Shown: one piece after another, positions 8,596 to 17,503 of the stretch
Position numbering within the stretch: position 1 is the stretch's first letter
How the letters are laid out: each line of letters opens with the position of its first letter
Source of the DNA: Kiritimatiellia bacterium
GTDB taxonomy: Bacteria; Verrucomicrobiota; Kiritimatiellia; RFP12; UBA1067
DNA: 64,000 nt
Direction: 5' to 3'
Assembly: GCA_017403825.1 (NCBI GenBank)
Contig: JAFRDO010000083.1
Span: 113,690 to 177,689, forward strand
Made by a program: the position numbers and the translations under genes
The notes under the pieces: generated by a model
Database searches by the model: none
What the model saw: the letters and a program-made list of their open reading frames with translations, nothing else
What the model was told of the DNA's origin: nothing

Positions 8596-9782
8596 GCATG
8601 GCGCCTGGCGCGGCGTACGTCGAGGGGCTTGACCCCGAGATGCCGCTTCAGATGAAGGCCGAGGTGCGACGATCCGCAGAAGCCGCAGGCGCGGGCCACC
8701 TGATCGACGCTCATGGACGTGTTGGCGAGCAGCGACACGGCCTCCGTCCGCCGCAGGAATGCGAACTGCTCCTTTGGGGTGCGTCCGAGCGCGGCGAGCA
8801 TCCGCATCTGCAGTGTGCGCAGAGAACAGCGCGCGGCGGCTGCGATGGACGCGCCGCCGACGGAGTCCCCGAGGTGCCGTCGCATGTAGGCCACGGCGCG
8901 CGACACGAACGGGTCCTCGATCTGGGAAATGTCGGTGGATTGCCGCGTCAGCACGCGAGTGTGGCACGTGCGCACGACAGGATCGTGATGACGCCCGTGG
9001 AGAAGGTCGTCGAGCGCCTTTGCGAACCGGTAGCCCGTCTCGGCGGCGTTCACCGGTATGGACGACAGCGTAGGCGAAGCCGTGGTGCAGAGTAGCTCGT
9101 CGTCATCGACCCCAAGGACCGCGATGCGGTCGGGAATCGACACTCCGGCGCGGTTGGCCAGCGATATGATCTGCTGCGCACGCTCGTCGTGCACGGCGAA
9201 AAGCGCCGTCCCTGAAGGAAGGTTTGCGAGCCAACGCGAGAGCCTTGCCGCCTCCTGCACGGGACTGCAAGGTGTTTTCGCGCCTGAATGCGGGAACACC
9301 TTGCATTTGAAGCCGTTCTTCGACAGGGTGGAGACGAAGCCCCTGCGCCGCGCTTCGCTCCAGGCGACGGGCTCAGAGGTTCCTACGTACGCGAAGCGGC
9401 GGTAGCCGCGCTCAAGGAAATACTCCGCGGCCGTGCGTCCTTCGGCCGTGTGGTCGTTGAAGAACGTGACCGAGCCGTCAGGGCGTGGAATTTTGTCCCA
9501 CTTCGCCATTGTCGGCTCGTAAAGGACGATGGGTATCCCAGCGGAGAGGTATTTGCGCCTGTCGGCCGGGTTTACGATTGCGACGATGATGCCGTCGAAT
9601 CCGTCCTTCAGCAATTCCGGCAGGTTGCTCCGCGAAACGTTGCCGAGCTCGAGCCTCGTCCTCCAGGCCGAAGCGCAGTTTTCGTGTGCGTACTTGAGTA
9701 TGCCGCCGAGCATCTGGCGGTGGGTGTGGTCGAACTTGGAGAACGCCACGAGGATGTGCTTTGCCTGCGGAACGACGGCCAT
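8592..9782 (-). CDS. XylR-like transcriptional regulator (LacI-type sensor plus AraC-type DNA-binding domain)
   Basis: This 396-residue regulator has a periplasmic-binding-protein-like sensor at about residues 8-280: ILVAFSKFDHTHRQMLGGILKYA, DGIIVAIVNPADRRKYL, GYRRFAYVGTSEPVAWSEARRRGF, AVLGVDDDELLCTTASPTLSSI. A C-terminal AraC-type helix-turn-helix domain follows at about 290-390 (VARACGFCGSSHLGLHLKRHLGVKPLDVRR). This order is that of the XylR family, which senses a sugar directly and activates catabolic genes. The gene is divergent from the transketolase pair, and a perfect inverted repeat (9847-9870) lies between them. Its own TAAAAT -10 ends 6 bases before the start codon, so its mRNA is probably leaderless. 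The ligand is unknown. Confidence 0.9.
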   Translation of the reverse strand: MAVVPQAKHILVAFSKFDHTHRQMLGGILKYAHENCASAWRTRLELGNVSRSNLPELLKDGFDGIIVAIVNPADRRKYLSAGIPIVLYEPTMAKWDKIPRPDGSVTFFNDHTAEGRTAAEYFLERGYRRFAYVGTSEPVAWSEARRRGFVSTLSKNGFKCKVFPHSGAKTPCSPVQEAARLSRWLANLPSGTALFAVHDERAQQIISLANRAGVSIPDRIAVLGVDDDELLCTTASPTLSSIPVNAAETGYRFAKALDDLLHGRHHDPVVRTCHTRVLTRQSTDISQIEDPFVSRAVAYMRRHLGDSVGGASIAAAARCSLRTLQMRMLAALGRTPKEQFAFLRRTEAVSLLANTSMSVDQVARACGFCGSSHLGLHLKRHLGVKPLDVRRARRHA

Positions 9783-9788
9783 GCGCGT

Positions 9789-9794
9789 ATTTTA
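9789..9794 (-). promoter_or_regulatory. Extended -10 promoter of the XylR-like regulator
   Basis: On the minus strand TAAAAT preceded by TGG ends 6 bases before the ATG at 9782. There is no room for a ribosome-binding site, so a leaderless transcript is likely. Confidence 0.6.
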
Positions 9795-9846
9795 CCATAA
9801 GTCCGCTCGCAGTTGAACCGTGTCCGCAGTCTTTTTATGATTTATA

Positions 9847-9870
9847 CGCATCTAAAACATAATAGATGCG
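9847..9870. promoter_or_regulatory. Candidate operator: perfect 8-bp inverted repeat between divergent genes
   Basis: CGCATCTA and TAGATGCG flank an 8-base AT-rich spacer. The site lies between the regulator start (9782, minus) and the transketolase -10 (9901). It sits about 30-55 bases upstream of that -10, a position suited to activation by the XylR-like protein. It could also be an unrelated hairpin. Confidence 0.5.
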
Positions 9871-9900
9871 CAAATGCCGGAATGCGTCCGCGCAGTATGC

Positions 9901-9906
9901 TACAAT
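9901..9906 (+). promoter_or_regulatory. Extended -10 promoter of the transketolase operon
   Basis: TACAAT preceded by TGC. It is 37 bases before the ATG at 9944, leaving a short leader that contains a good AGGAAGG ribosome site. Confidence 0.55.
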
Positions 9907-9943
9907 GCGCATTACAGAGGCAAACCATGCAGGAAGGCAATAA

Positions 9944-10795
9944 ATGAACGAAAAGGAAATAGAAGAGTGCAAGGCGCTCGCCAAGAAAATCCGTCTTCAC
10001 ACTCTGAAAATGGTCTTCAACGGCAAGAGCGGACACATCGGCTCGATGCTTTCGACGGCGGACATCTATCCCGTCCTATACAAGAAGGTTCTCAAGGTAG
10101 ACCCGAAGAATCCCAAGTGGCCGGAGCGCGACCGCTTCCTGCTCTCGAAGGGGCATGGCGGGGCTGCGCTGCTCGCATGTCTCGCCGAGTGCGGGTTCTT
10201 TCCGCTCGACTGGCTTGACCGCTACTACTGCGACGACGGCAAACTCTCCGGGCACATCTCGCACCACATTCCCGGCGTGGAGTTCTCGACCGGTTCGCTC
10301 GGACACGGGCTCCCTGTCGCGTGCGGAATGGCGATGGCGGCGAAGCGAGACGGCGCGAAGCACCGGATCATCGTGATGTCGTCCGACGGCGACCTGAACG
10401 AAGGCTCCACGTGGGAGGCGATCATGCTCGCCGGGCAGCACCACTACGACAACCTGACGATGCTCGTCGACTATAACCGCCTTCAGGCGCTGGGCTGTTC
10501 GAAGGACATCATCGACCTGGAACCGCTTGGGCCGAAGCTCGAGATCTTCGGGTGGAAGGCTATCGAGGCCGACGGACACGACCCCCAGGCCATTGAGAAC
10601 GCGCTTTCGCAGCTGCCGCTGGAGCCGGGCAAGCCGTCCGCCGTCATCTTCCGCACCGTGAAGGGCAAGGGCGTCTCGTTCATGGAGAACGAATACAAGT
10701 GGCATTACGGCGGTCTCGTGGAGGAGCTGTATCTCAAGGCTAAGGCTGAAGTGGAGGCGATGCCCCCCTTCGCCAAGGCTACGGAGGGCAAGTAA
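9944..10795 (+). CDS. Transketolase, N-terminal (thiamine-pyrophosphate-binding) subunit
   Basis: This 283-residue protein matches the first half of split transketolases, which move two-carbon ketol units between sugar phosphates in the pentose phosphate pathway. Family markers are GHIGSMLSTADIYPVLY, DRFLLSKGHGGAALLA, FSTGSLGHGLPVACGMA and the ThDP/metal motif SDGDLNEGSTWEA...LVDYNRLQ (about residues 142-172). A good AGGAAGG site precedes the ATG. The second subunit starts one base after the stop. The C-terminus ends in PPFAKATEGK, encoded by DNA that can form an imperfect hairpin. This looks like a short appended repeat rather than part of the enzyme. The divergent XylR-like regulator suggests sugar-dependent control. 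Confidence 0.93.
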   Translation: MNEKEIEECKALAKKIRLHTLKMVFNGKSGHIGSMLSTADIYPVLYKKVLKVDPKNPKWPERDRFLLSKGHGGAALLACLAECGFFPLDWLDRYYCDDGKLSGHISHHIPGVEFSTGSLGHGLPVACGMAMAAKRDGAKHRIIVMSSDGDLNEGSTWEAIMLAGQHHYDNLTMLVDYNRLQALGCSKDIIDLEPLGPKLEIFGWKAIEADGHDPQAIENALSQLPLEPGKPSAVIFRTVKGKGVSFMENEYKWHYGGLVEELYLKAKAEVEAMPPFAKATEGK

Positions 10796-10796
10796 A

Positions 10797-11729
10797 ATGA
10801 GAAAGATATTCAACAAGGAGCTTCTCAAGATCGCGGCGGAACGCAAGAACATCTATATGATTCTCGCCGACATCGGCTATGGCGAGATCGAGCCGTTCGC
10901 GAACACGTTCCCCGACCGCTTCATCAACTGCGGCGTCGCCGAGCAGGAGATGACCGGCGTAGCTTGCGGAGTCGCGATGGAAGGCAATACTGCGATCACT
11001 TATTCCATTGCCAACTTCCCCACGCTGCGGTGCCTGGAGCAGATCCGCAACGACGTGTGCTATCATGACGCGGACGTCAAGATCGTCATCATCGGCGGGG
11101 GCGTCGCCTATGGCGAGCTCGGCATGAGCCACCATTCCACGGAGGACATCGCAATCATGCGCGCTCTCCCGAACATGGTGGTGCTGGTGCCGTCCGACGG
11201 CGCCGAGACGAAGGCCGCGACGCACGTCATGCTGGACTACAAGGGCCCGGTGTATTTCCGCTGCGGCTACAAGAACGAGCCGGACCTTCACGACGGCAAG
11301 GAGGTGACGGACTTCCGCATCGGCGGCAGTTCGCAGATCCGCGACGGAAAGGACGCTACGGTGTTCTTCGCCGGCACGATCGGCGTGGACGCGAAAAAGG
11401 CCGTGGAGGAGCTGGAGAAGGAGTCCGGCATCTCCTGCCGTCTCGTCTCTCTCTATTCGATAAAGCCTATCGACCGCGAGGCGATCGTCCGCGCAGCGAA
11501 GGAGACGGGCGCGATTGTCGTCGTGGAAGAGCACAACCTCTCCGGCGGAGTCGGCTCGGCGGTCGCCGAAGTGCTGATGGACGAGGGACTTTCCGGCGTG
11601 AAGTTCAAGCGCCTCGGCCTTCCTGACGTGTATGTCACGAAGATCGGCTGCCAGCGCTGGCTCTGCGAGGAGTACGGCATCGGCCCCACTGGAATCAAGG
11701 CCGCAGTCAGGGACGCATTGGGGAAGTAG
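10797..11729 (+). CDS. Transketolase, C-terminal subunit
   Basis: This 310-residue partner of the preceding gene supplies the pyrimidine-binding and C-terminal domains. The sequence FINCGVAEQEMTGVACGVAMEG holds the conserved Glu that activates the ThDP aminopyrimidine. ELGMSHHSTEDIAIMRALPNMVVLVPSD and YFRCGYKNEP follow, and the C-terminal domain has VVVEEHNLSGGVGSAVAEVL. The length is normal for a split-transketolase second subunit or a DXS-like C-terminal half. The one-base gap implies translational coupling, so both halves are made in equal amounts. A metallophosphoesterase gene follows after 3 bases, so the transcript may continue into the carbohydrate run downstream. Confidence 0.93.
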   Translation: MRKIFNKELLKIAAERKNIYMILADIGYGEIEPFANTFPDRFINCGVAEQEMTGVACGVAMEGNTAITYSIANFPTLRCLEQIRNDVCYHDADVKIVIIGGGVAYGELGMSHHSTEDIAIMRALPNMVVLVPSDGAETKAATHVMLDYKGPVYFRCGYKNEPDLHDGKEVTDFRIGGSSQIRDGKDATVFFAGTIGVDAKKAVEELEKESGISCRLVSLYSIKPIDREAIVRAAKETGAIVVVEEHNLSGGVGSAVAEVLMDEGLSGVKFKRLGLPDVYVTKIGCQRWLCEEYGIGPTGIKAAVRDALGK

Positions 11730-11732
11730 AAG

Positions 11733-13208
11733 ATGCCGGTTACGCGAAGATCGTTTCTGACGGGGGCGACGGCGTTCGCCGCCGCGCCATCGGTTCTTGC
11801 GCACAGTGACGTTGGCGTCCGCCTTCGGCTCGGCGTGCTGAGCGACATTCATGTAGGTTGCGCCGGTTGGGAGCAGTGGCATGAGTTCATGAGCTACAAT
11901 GTCCATACGCTCGTGCGTGCGCTTAGGCATTTTCGGGATGCCGGGGTTGATGGAGTGGTAATCGCAGGGGATCTTGCGGACTACGGCATGATCTACGAGA
12001 TGGAGGCCGTGGCGGAGGCGTGGCGGCACGTCTTTCCGGGCGACAGGCTTCCCGACGGACGTCGCGTGGAGCGGCTTTTCGTGACCGGCAACCACGACTG
12101 GGAGGGATTTCTCTACCGTGATTTCGGCAAGCGGCATTATCCCGATTCGGCCGCGCTGGCGAAGGCCGTCCTGCAGGGAAACATGAAGGAGTCCTGGGAA
12201 CGGATATGGGGCGAGCCGTATCAGCCGGTCTGGACGAAGAGCGTAAAGGGCTATACGTTCGTCGGCGCGCACTGGGAGGGCTTCCCCTACACTGAGTATG
12301 GTAACATCTCCTTCGCCGGTGCGCCCGAGGCAATCCTTGCAGCCGGAGCCGCGGCTGATCCTGAAAAGCCGTTCTTCTACATTCAGCATCCTCTCCCGAA
12401 GGACACAAACTACGGCCCGAACGGATGGGGACACGACCGGGGCGACACCACTGCTGCGCTTTCGAAGTTCCCGAACGCCTTTGCGATCTCCGGCCATTCT
12501 CACTATTCCCTTACGGACGGCAATTCGCTGTGGCAGGGCGCGTTTACGTCGCTGTCGATGAGCTCGCTTCGCTACGGCAGCGCATTCATCGAGGATCTCC
12601 ACCCCGATGCGTTCGAGGACACGAAATCATATGGACCGGGTGCCGCCGCTGCCAACGCACGGAAGATGTTGCCGCGCTCGTCGTTCATCGACGCCCGGCA
12701 AGGTTCGCTCCTTACGGTGTTCGACGACCGCATCGAGATCACGCGGCACGATTTTCTCTCCGACGAACCGCTTGCGGACGACTGGATTGTGCCGTGGTCG
12801 CCGGCGGAGAAGGGGAAGCCGTTCATGCCGAGCCGCCAGCGAGCTGCGGAGAAGCGACCGATGTTCGACGCGACGGCGACTGTCGAGGTGGACCGTTGCC
12901 GTCGGCAGAACCGGGCTGGCGAAAGCAAGGACGCCTTTGCAGTGAACTTCCCGTCCGCCACTGCCAAGACGGCTTCGAGGGCAATGTACTTCGAGGTGGC
13001 CGCCGTCGCAGACGGAAAGACATTCAAAATGAAGCGCGTGTCGGCCAAGGGCTTCAACCGCGCGCGCCGCCGCCAGTCGCTCTGCACCGAGTGCGTGTTC
13101 GCACTGGACGAACTGCCGCAGGCGGTTCCGTTCCGCTTTTCGGTGACGCCGGTCGCGGCGTTCGGTTCACGCGGAGATCCCATCCTTTCCGAAGTTATAA
13201 AGGTGTAG
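11733..13208 (+). CDS. Secreted metallophosphoesterase (paralogue 1 of 3), Tat-type signal
   Basis: The 491-residue protein begins with a twin-arginine-like leader (TRRSFLTGATAFAAAPSVLA), suggesting export in folded form. All calcineurin-like metallophosphoesterase motifs are intact: LSDIHV (Asp38, His40), AGDLADYG (Asp80), GNHDWEG (Asn120, His121) and GHSH (His255, His257). It should bind two metal ions and cleave a phosphomonoester or phosphodiester. A C-terminal beta-rich domain (about 385-491, with FALDELP) recurs in the two paralogues at 17504 and 18745. It lies 3 bases after transketolase and 1 base before a glycosidase-like gene. A role in removing phosphate groups from host or algal glycans is plausible but inferred. 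Confidence 0.85.
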   Translation: MPVTRRSFLTGATAFAAAPSVLAHSDVGVRLRLGVLSDIHVGCAGWEQWHEFMSYNVHTLVRALRHFRDAGVDGVVIAGDLADYGMIYEMEAVAEAWRHVFPGDRLPDGRRVERLFVTGNHDWEGFLYRDFGKRHYPDSAALAKAVLQGNMKESWERIWGEPYQPVWTKSVKGYTFVGAHWEGFPYTEYGNISFAGAPEAILAAGAAADPEKPFFYIQHPLPKDTNYGPNGWGHDRGDTTAALSKFPNAFAISGHSHYSLTDGNSLWQGAFTSLSMSSLRYGSAFIEDLHPDAFEDTKSYGPGAAAANARKMLPRSSFIDARQGSLLTVFDDRIEITRHDFLSDEPLADDWIVPWSPAEKGKPFMPSRQRAAEKRPMFDATATVEVDRCRRQNRAGESKDAFAVNFPSATAKTASRAMYFEVAAVADGKTFKMKRVSAKGFNRARRRQSLCTECVFALDELPQAVPFRFSVTPVAAFGSRGDPILSEVIKV

Positions 13209-13209
13209 A

Positions 13210-14847
13210 ATGACGATGCGGTTGGCTATAATTCCTGTGATGGCGGCGGGGTGGATTGCCGGAGCGTTCGGCGGTCCTGTCGTCAATCCGGGGTTCGAGG
13301 AGCCGGCGTCGGACGGCGCGGTCCTCGGCTGGAAGTGGGTGCGCGACGATTCCGTCGCGACAGTCTCAGTTGTTTCCGGCGAGGGTGTCGGCGGATCGCA
13401 GGCGCTTCTCATAGACAAGCGCTCGCCTGACAAGGAGTTTGTGGTGTGGCAGCGCATCAGGCTCGAGCCTGGCGGACACTACCGCGTCACGTGCCGTGTC
13501 CGTACGGAGGATTTCATCTGCCGCAACGTTGATCTCACCGGCACCAAGCTCGCCGTTCTCCATGTCATTGGCGGCAAGGCCGTGTCGCTGCCCGCGCAGA
13601 GCACGCGTACGGTGACGGAGACGTCCGGCGGATGGGCCCGCGCCGTCGGGCACATCGACCCTCCCGCCGATTCCGAGGGCGAAGTGGAACTTCGGCTGTG
13701 GATACACTTCTCCGTAACCGGAAAGTTCTACTACGACGACATAACCGTCGAGAAGCGCATCGATCCGCCAGTCCCCGAGCCGTCGCGCGCCGACGCATCG
13801 ATTGTTGACGGACACAACCGGCTGATCGTTGACGGCAAGCCGTACCTTCCGCTAGGCTTCTACTCCGAGGCGTGGGACCCGTTCACCGTGTCGAATCTAG
13901 ACCTCATAGCATCGGGACCTTACAACACGATCGTTCCTTATTCCTTCCCCGACCGCAGTCAGATGGACATGTGCGCCGCGCGCGGACTGAAGGTGCTCTA
14001 CAACGCGAACGTCTACTACGGCACGCGCTGGGCCTTCGGCAAGGTGCGCAGCGAAGAGGAGGAGGAAGAATGGACGGCGAAGACGATCGCCGCGTTCAAA
14101 GATCATCCTGCGCTTCTCGGCTGGTACGTGAATGACGAGTTTAACATCGCGTTCCTAGACCGGCTCGTCGCCCGCAACAGGTTCGTGAAGTCGCTCGATC
14201 CGCGCCACGTCACGTGGGGAGTCCACATGGAGCCGCTCGATTCGCGCTGGTTCCTCGCCTGCCACGACGTGCTGGGGGTCGACCCGTATCCGATCAAGGG
14301 CAACGGCAAGGAGATGAAGCTTATGCGCTGCTACGAGCATCCGTCGGAGACTTTGCGGACGGTGGCGAACACGCGGGCGGTGTGGCAGGTGATCCAGGTG
14401 TTCGACTGGGGAATGTTCAGCACGGAATTGCTGAAGAAGGGGTCGCGTCCGCCGACTCGCGAAGAGATTTCCGCCATGACACAGCTTGCGATCGCGGGCG
14501 GAGCCAACGGCATCTTCTACCTTTCCATAACCTCCATCGAATCGCCGGTCAACGGCGCGAACTTCCATCGGCGCTGGGCGGACGTCCTGGCGGCGGCGAA
14601 TGAGGTGAAGGCGAACGAGGCAACGATCCTCTCCCCGTCAGGTCCTGCCGTCTCGGACGTTTCGTCTGCAAGCCTGAAGGTGCGCACTTGGAACACAGGC
14701 GAACGGACGATTGCGCTCGTCGTCAACGGTTCCTATCAGCCCGTAGCAGGAACTGTTAGTTGCGCAGGATGCGAACCGCTTGAAGTAAATCTGGGCGCGC
14801 TTGCGCACGGCTATTACGTTCTTCAAAAGAAAATCACTAACCACTAA
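13210..14847 (+). CDS. Secreted GH-A-clan-like TIM-barrel hydrolase with N-terminal carbohydrate-binding-like domain
   Basis: A signal peptide (LAIIPVMAAGWIAGAFGG) precedes an N-terminal jelly-roll domain, about residues 20-190, starting VVNPGFEEPASDGAVLGWKW. This style is common to CBM4/9-like modules. A barrel follows: LIVDGKPYLPLGFYSEAW, NTIVPYSFPDRSQMDMCAARGLKVLYNANVYYG, HPALLGWYVNDEFN, DPRHVTWGV, DVLGVDPYPI. The NDE of GWYVNDE is where clan GH-A enzymes carry the acid/base Glu. A small beta-sandwich closes the protein. Length is 545 residues. Specificity is unknown; a beta-galactosidase or beta-mannosidase type activity is possible. The ATG is one base after the upstream stop. Confidence 0.7.
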   Translation: MTMRLAIIPVMAAGWIAGAFGGPVVNPGFEEPASDGAVLGWKWVRDDSVATVSVVSGEGVGGSQALLIDKRSPDKEFVVWQRIRLEPGGHYRVTCRVRTEDFICRNVDLTGTKLAVLHVIGGKAVSLPAQSTRTVTETSGGWARAVGHIDPPADSEGEVELRLWIHFSVTGKFYYDDITVEKRIDPPVPEPSRADASIVDGHNRLIVDGKPYLPLGFYSEAWDPFTVSNLDLIASGPYNTIVPYSFPDRSQMDMCAARGLKVLYNANVYYGTRWAFGKVRSEEEEEEWTAKTIAAFKDHPALLGWYVNDEFNIAFLDRLVARNRFVKSLDPRHVTWGVHMEPLDSRWFLACHDVLGVDPYPIKGNGKEMKLMRCYEHPSETLRTVANTRAVWQVIQVFDWGMFSTELLKKGSRPPTREEISAMTQLAIAGGANGIFYLSITSIESPVNGANFHRRWADVLAAANEVKANEATILSPSGPAVSDVSSASLKVRTWNTGERTIALVVNGSYQPVAGTVSCAGCEPLEVNLGALAHGYYVLQKKITNH

Positions 14848-14861
14848 ACGAGGAAACGACC

Positions 14862-17492
14862 ATGAACATGAAAACAACGGCGTACGCGATGCTCATGTCC
14901 GTGCTTGCGGCGGTGACGGTACATGCGACGGACATATCCGTCGCCTATACGGCCGGCTCTGCAGGCGACAGCACTCTTGCGTTCACATACGTTGGCGGCG
15001 AGATTGCGACGGTTGTCGCGAATCCAGGTGCAGGCAACCGCGTTGTCGTGACAGGCGACGCCATGACGTTCGCGTCAGGCGCTACCATAACGGCGGTGAG
15101 CGGCGAGGTCGTTTTTAGGAACGCCGCCACCGGGCATGGCAGCCTCGCCATTGCTCCGCAGACGGACGATGCCGAGCTTACGTGGGGCGACGGTTCCAAC
15201 ACGCTTGACAAGGCGCCGAACTGGACGCTTCTCTTTGCAGGCAAAAATCTCGACGAGTACGAGCCGAAGACCGCGAAGGGGCCGACCGGATCGTCCAATC
15301 CGCCATCATCCTCAGCTCTCAAGTTCTATCGGTTTACGCGTTCCGGCAGCGGAGCATCGGCGACTCTTGCATTCCAGGCATCCAGTACGCATGGCGGACC
15401 AAATGATTCGCTCGGTTATTACATGAAAGTTGTGAAAGGCACGCTTCGTCAGACGGCGTCCGGCATCGAGGGGTCGGTTGAGTCGGCCTACCTCGTCTCT
15501 CACCTCCCCTACAACCGTGCAGGAGACGACATTGATTACATGATGGCGCATCCGTCAGACTATCCGTATGCGAAGATAAATCAACTTTCCGTTCCCAGCA
15601 ACAAAAGCGGCTACGGCATCGGCATTCTGACGATGGTGCGCATTGTCGGCAAACCGTCCGTCCGGTTCGAGAACATTCTTTCCGATGCGGATGTCTCCGG
15701 CGGCACGCTTGCGCTCAATGTCGCGTCTGGCGTGTCGGTAGTCGCCGCAGGAGCGAATGGCGTCGCCGCAACGCCCTACGGCGGCGCTGTCACGGCAGCT
15801 AGCGGGAGCGAATTCGGCTTTACGGATCGCGCTGTTACGACAACCCGCGCCTTCAACCTCGGCGGCACGTTCAACGTCACACGCAAGACTGCATTTGGCG
15901 AAGATGCTTGTCGTGAGTATCTGGACGGCTATATGGTTTCAAACGTATGGCGCCATATTCCAGGAGCCCGTTCGCTTGAGGATCTTACAAATGCCGTTGG
16001 CGTAGCGGCGGGAGGAAACGTAGGGGGCAAGAATCGCGGCAAGCCAATGCGCCTTTACAATATCAAAATCGGCACTGGAGGCTTCACGGCAACTGGTCAG
16101 TTCCAGGTCGGCGACAACGGGCAGGACAAATACACGAGGTTCATTCGTGCGGAGTTCTCGACGACACAGGCCATGCACCAAGTCTCCATGCGGGTCGTCA
16201 GCGCCGGTTATTATGAGACCAGCACGGTGTATGTTGTAGGTTATGACCTTGATGCATTGCCGTCGGGTCGAATCAAAGGTGCAAACCTTGGAGCAGCGTG
16301 GGATACTTCTGGCACCGGATATGCAATTCTCAATGTCACGAACTACTTTGCATGTCCGGCGGTTGATCTCGTTGAACTCAGCACGTCCGCTAACAGTTTT
16401 GCAAACGGGGCGAAGGTCGTTGTGGGCGGGACGGAAAACGGGAACGTGAGACTTGTGCTCTCGAAAGCTGCCACGTCGCTTCCGACGAACGGCGTTCTGG
16501 AAATCAAGTCCGGAGGTTCGGCAATCTACGGGCAGATTGGAGCTGCGGCCAACACAGACTATGTGAACGGAACCTGTCCGATTAATGTTTATCCGGGCGG
16601 TGAACTCATTGATCGTGTGGAGACGATCTGCATTGGTTCGAAACAGGAGATTAATCTTTTGGGCGGCACGCTGCGGTGCGGGCGACGGTTGGCCTATGAC
16701 GTAAACCGGCTTAGTGACGCGGGGACCTACGTGAACCTGTTGACGCTTTCGGACGGTGCGGCGGTGACCTCTCCCGTGCCGATCCGCATCGGTTACCAGC
16801 GTAGCGATCCGCGCTGGATGGTGCGAGGATCATCGCCGTCTTTTTGCAACGCGCCGCTCATTCTTATGAGTCAGTCAGAAACTGGTATGGACATGATGCC
16901 GTTCACGTTCAATGTGTGGGACGTGACGGACGACGATGCGGTGGACTTCACGCTAAACGGTACGCTTGGCAACAAGTATTCGAACAAGTACCTTCATGGT
17001 TATATCGTGAAGACCGGTTCCGGTACGATGCTCCTAAACGGTGGTGCGCCGACATATAAGATCAATTATCCGATCGAGATTCAGGGCGGCACATGGGCGC
17101 TCGGATCGTCTGGAGCGGCGCAGTCGTCAAGCACTACCGCTGGCTTCAAGCTTGCGGGCGGCAATCTGGCGGTCTCCGCCGGAGTCGCCTGCACCACCGG
17201 CGTTGGGCCTCTGACTGTGGCCGCCGCTGGAACGCTGAAGGTTGCGACTGGCGCGTCGATCGCATTCGCGGATTCGAGTGCAACGGAATGGACGTTGCCA
17301 ACGGGCTCGCGTCTCGTCATTGATGCAGATCTTGGCAACGGCTCCACCGCCGTTCGTTTCGGCACAAGTGCGAACGGGCTGACCGAAGAGCAGATTCGCA
17401 GGATTCGCACGACGAATGGGGCGCGCGTAACGATTGATGCGAGCGGCTACCTCCATTCTTACGTGCCGGGAGTAATGCTGATGGTTCGCTGA
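14862..17492 (+). CDS. Large secreted protein P2 with shared C-terminal tail
   Basis: GAGGAAA precedes the ATG at 14862. The 876-residue product has a signal peptide (TTAYAMLMSVLAAVTVHA) and then long Gly/Ala/Thr/Val-rich beta sequence such as GGTLALNVASGVSVVAAGANG and LAGGNLAVSAGVA. This is the texture of autotransporter-associated strand repeats. Two copies of the internal module are visible at about residues 186 (MKVVKGTLRQ) and 425 (FIRAEFSTTQ). The end reads AVRFGTSANGLTEEQIRRIR, then GYLHSYVPGVMLMVR. This end is closely matched in P3 (24765) and more loosely in P1 and P4. No catalytic domain is recognised. It sits between a glycosidase and metallophosphoesterases. Confidence 0.82.
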   Translation: MNMKTTAYAMLMSVLAAVTVHATDISVAYTAGSAGDSTLAFTYVGGEIATVVANPGAGNRVVVTGDAMTFASGATITAVSGEVVFRNAATGHGSLAIAPQTDDAELTWGDGSNTLDKAPNWTLLFAGKNLDEYEPKTAKGPTGSSNPPSSSALKFYRFTRSGSGASATLAFQASSTHGGPNDSLGYYMKVVKGTLRQTASGIEGSVESAYLVSHLPYNRAGDDIDYMMAHPSDYPYAKINQLSVPSNKSGYGIGILTMVRIVGKPSVRFENILSDADVSGGTLALNVASGVSVVAAGANGVAATPYGGAVTAASGSEFGFTDRAVTTTRAFNLGGTFNVTRKTAFGEDACREYLDGYMVSNVWRHIPGARSLEDLTNAVGVAAGGNVGGKNRGKPMRLYNIKIGTGGFTATGQFQVGDNGQDKYTRFIRAEFSTTQAMHQVSMRVVSAGYYETSTVYVVGYDLDALPSGRIKGANLGAAWDTSGTGYAILNVTNYFACPAVDLVELSTSANSFANGAKVVVGGTENGNVRLVLSKAATSLPTNGVLEIKSGGSAIYGQIGAAANTDYVNGTCPINVYPGGELIDRVETICIGSKQEINLLGGTLRCGRRLAYDVNRLSDAGTYVNLLTLSDGAAVTSPVPIRIGYQRSDPRWMVRGSSPSFCNAPLILMSQSETGMDMMPFTFNVWDVTDDDAVDFTLNGTLGNKYSNKYLHGYIVKTGSGTMLLNGGAPTYKINYPIEIQGGTWALGSSGAAQSSSTTAGFKLAGGNLAVSAGVACTTGVGPLTVAAAGTLKVATGASIAFADSSATEWTLPTGSRLVIDADLGNGSTAVRFGTSANGLTEEQIRRIRTTNGARVTIDASGYLHSYVPGVMLMVR

Positions 17493-17503
17493 ACGTTTTC
17501 CGG

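Noticed and set aside
10779..12602. 607-codon minus-strand open frame
   Set aside because: Antisense to transketolase and a metallophosphoesterase with complete motifs; no ribosome site and Arg-rich composition.
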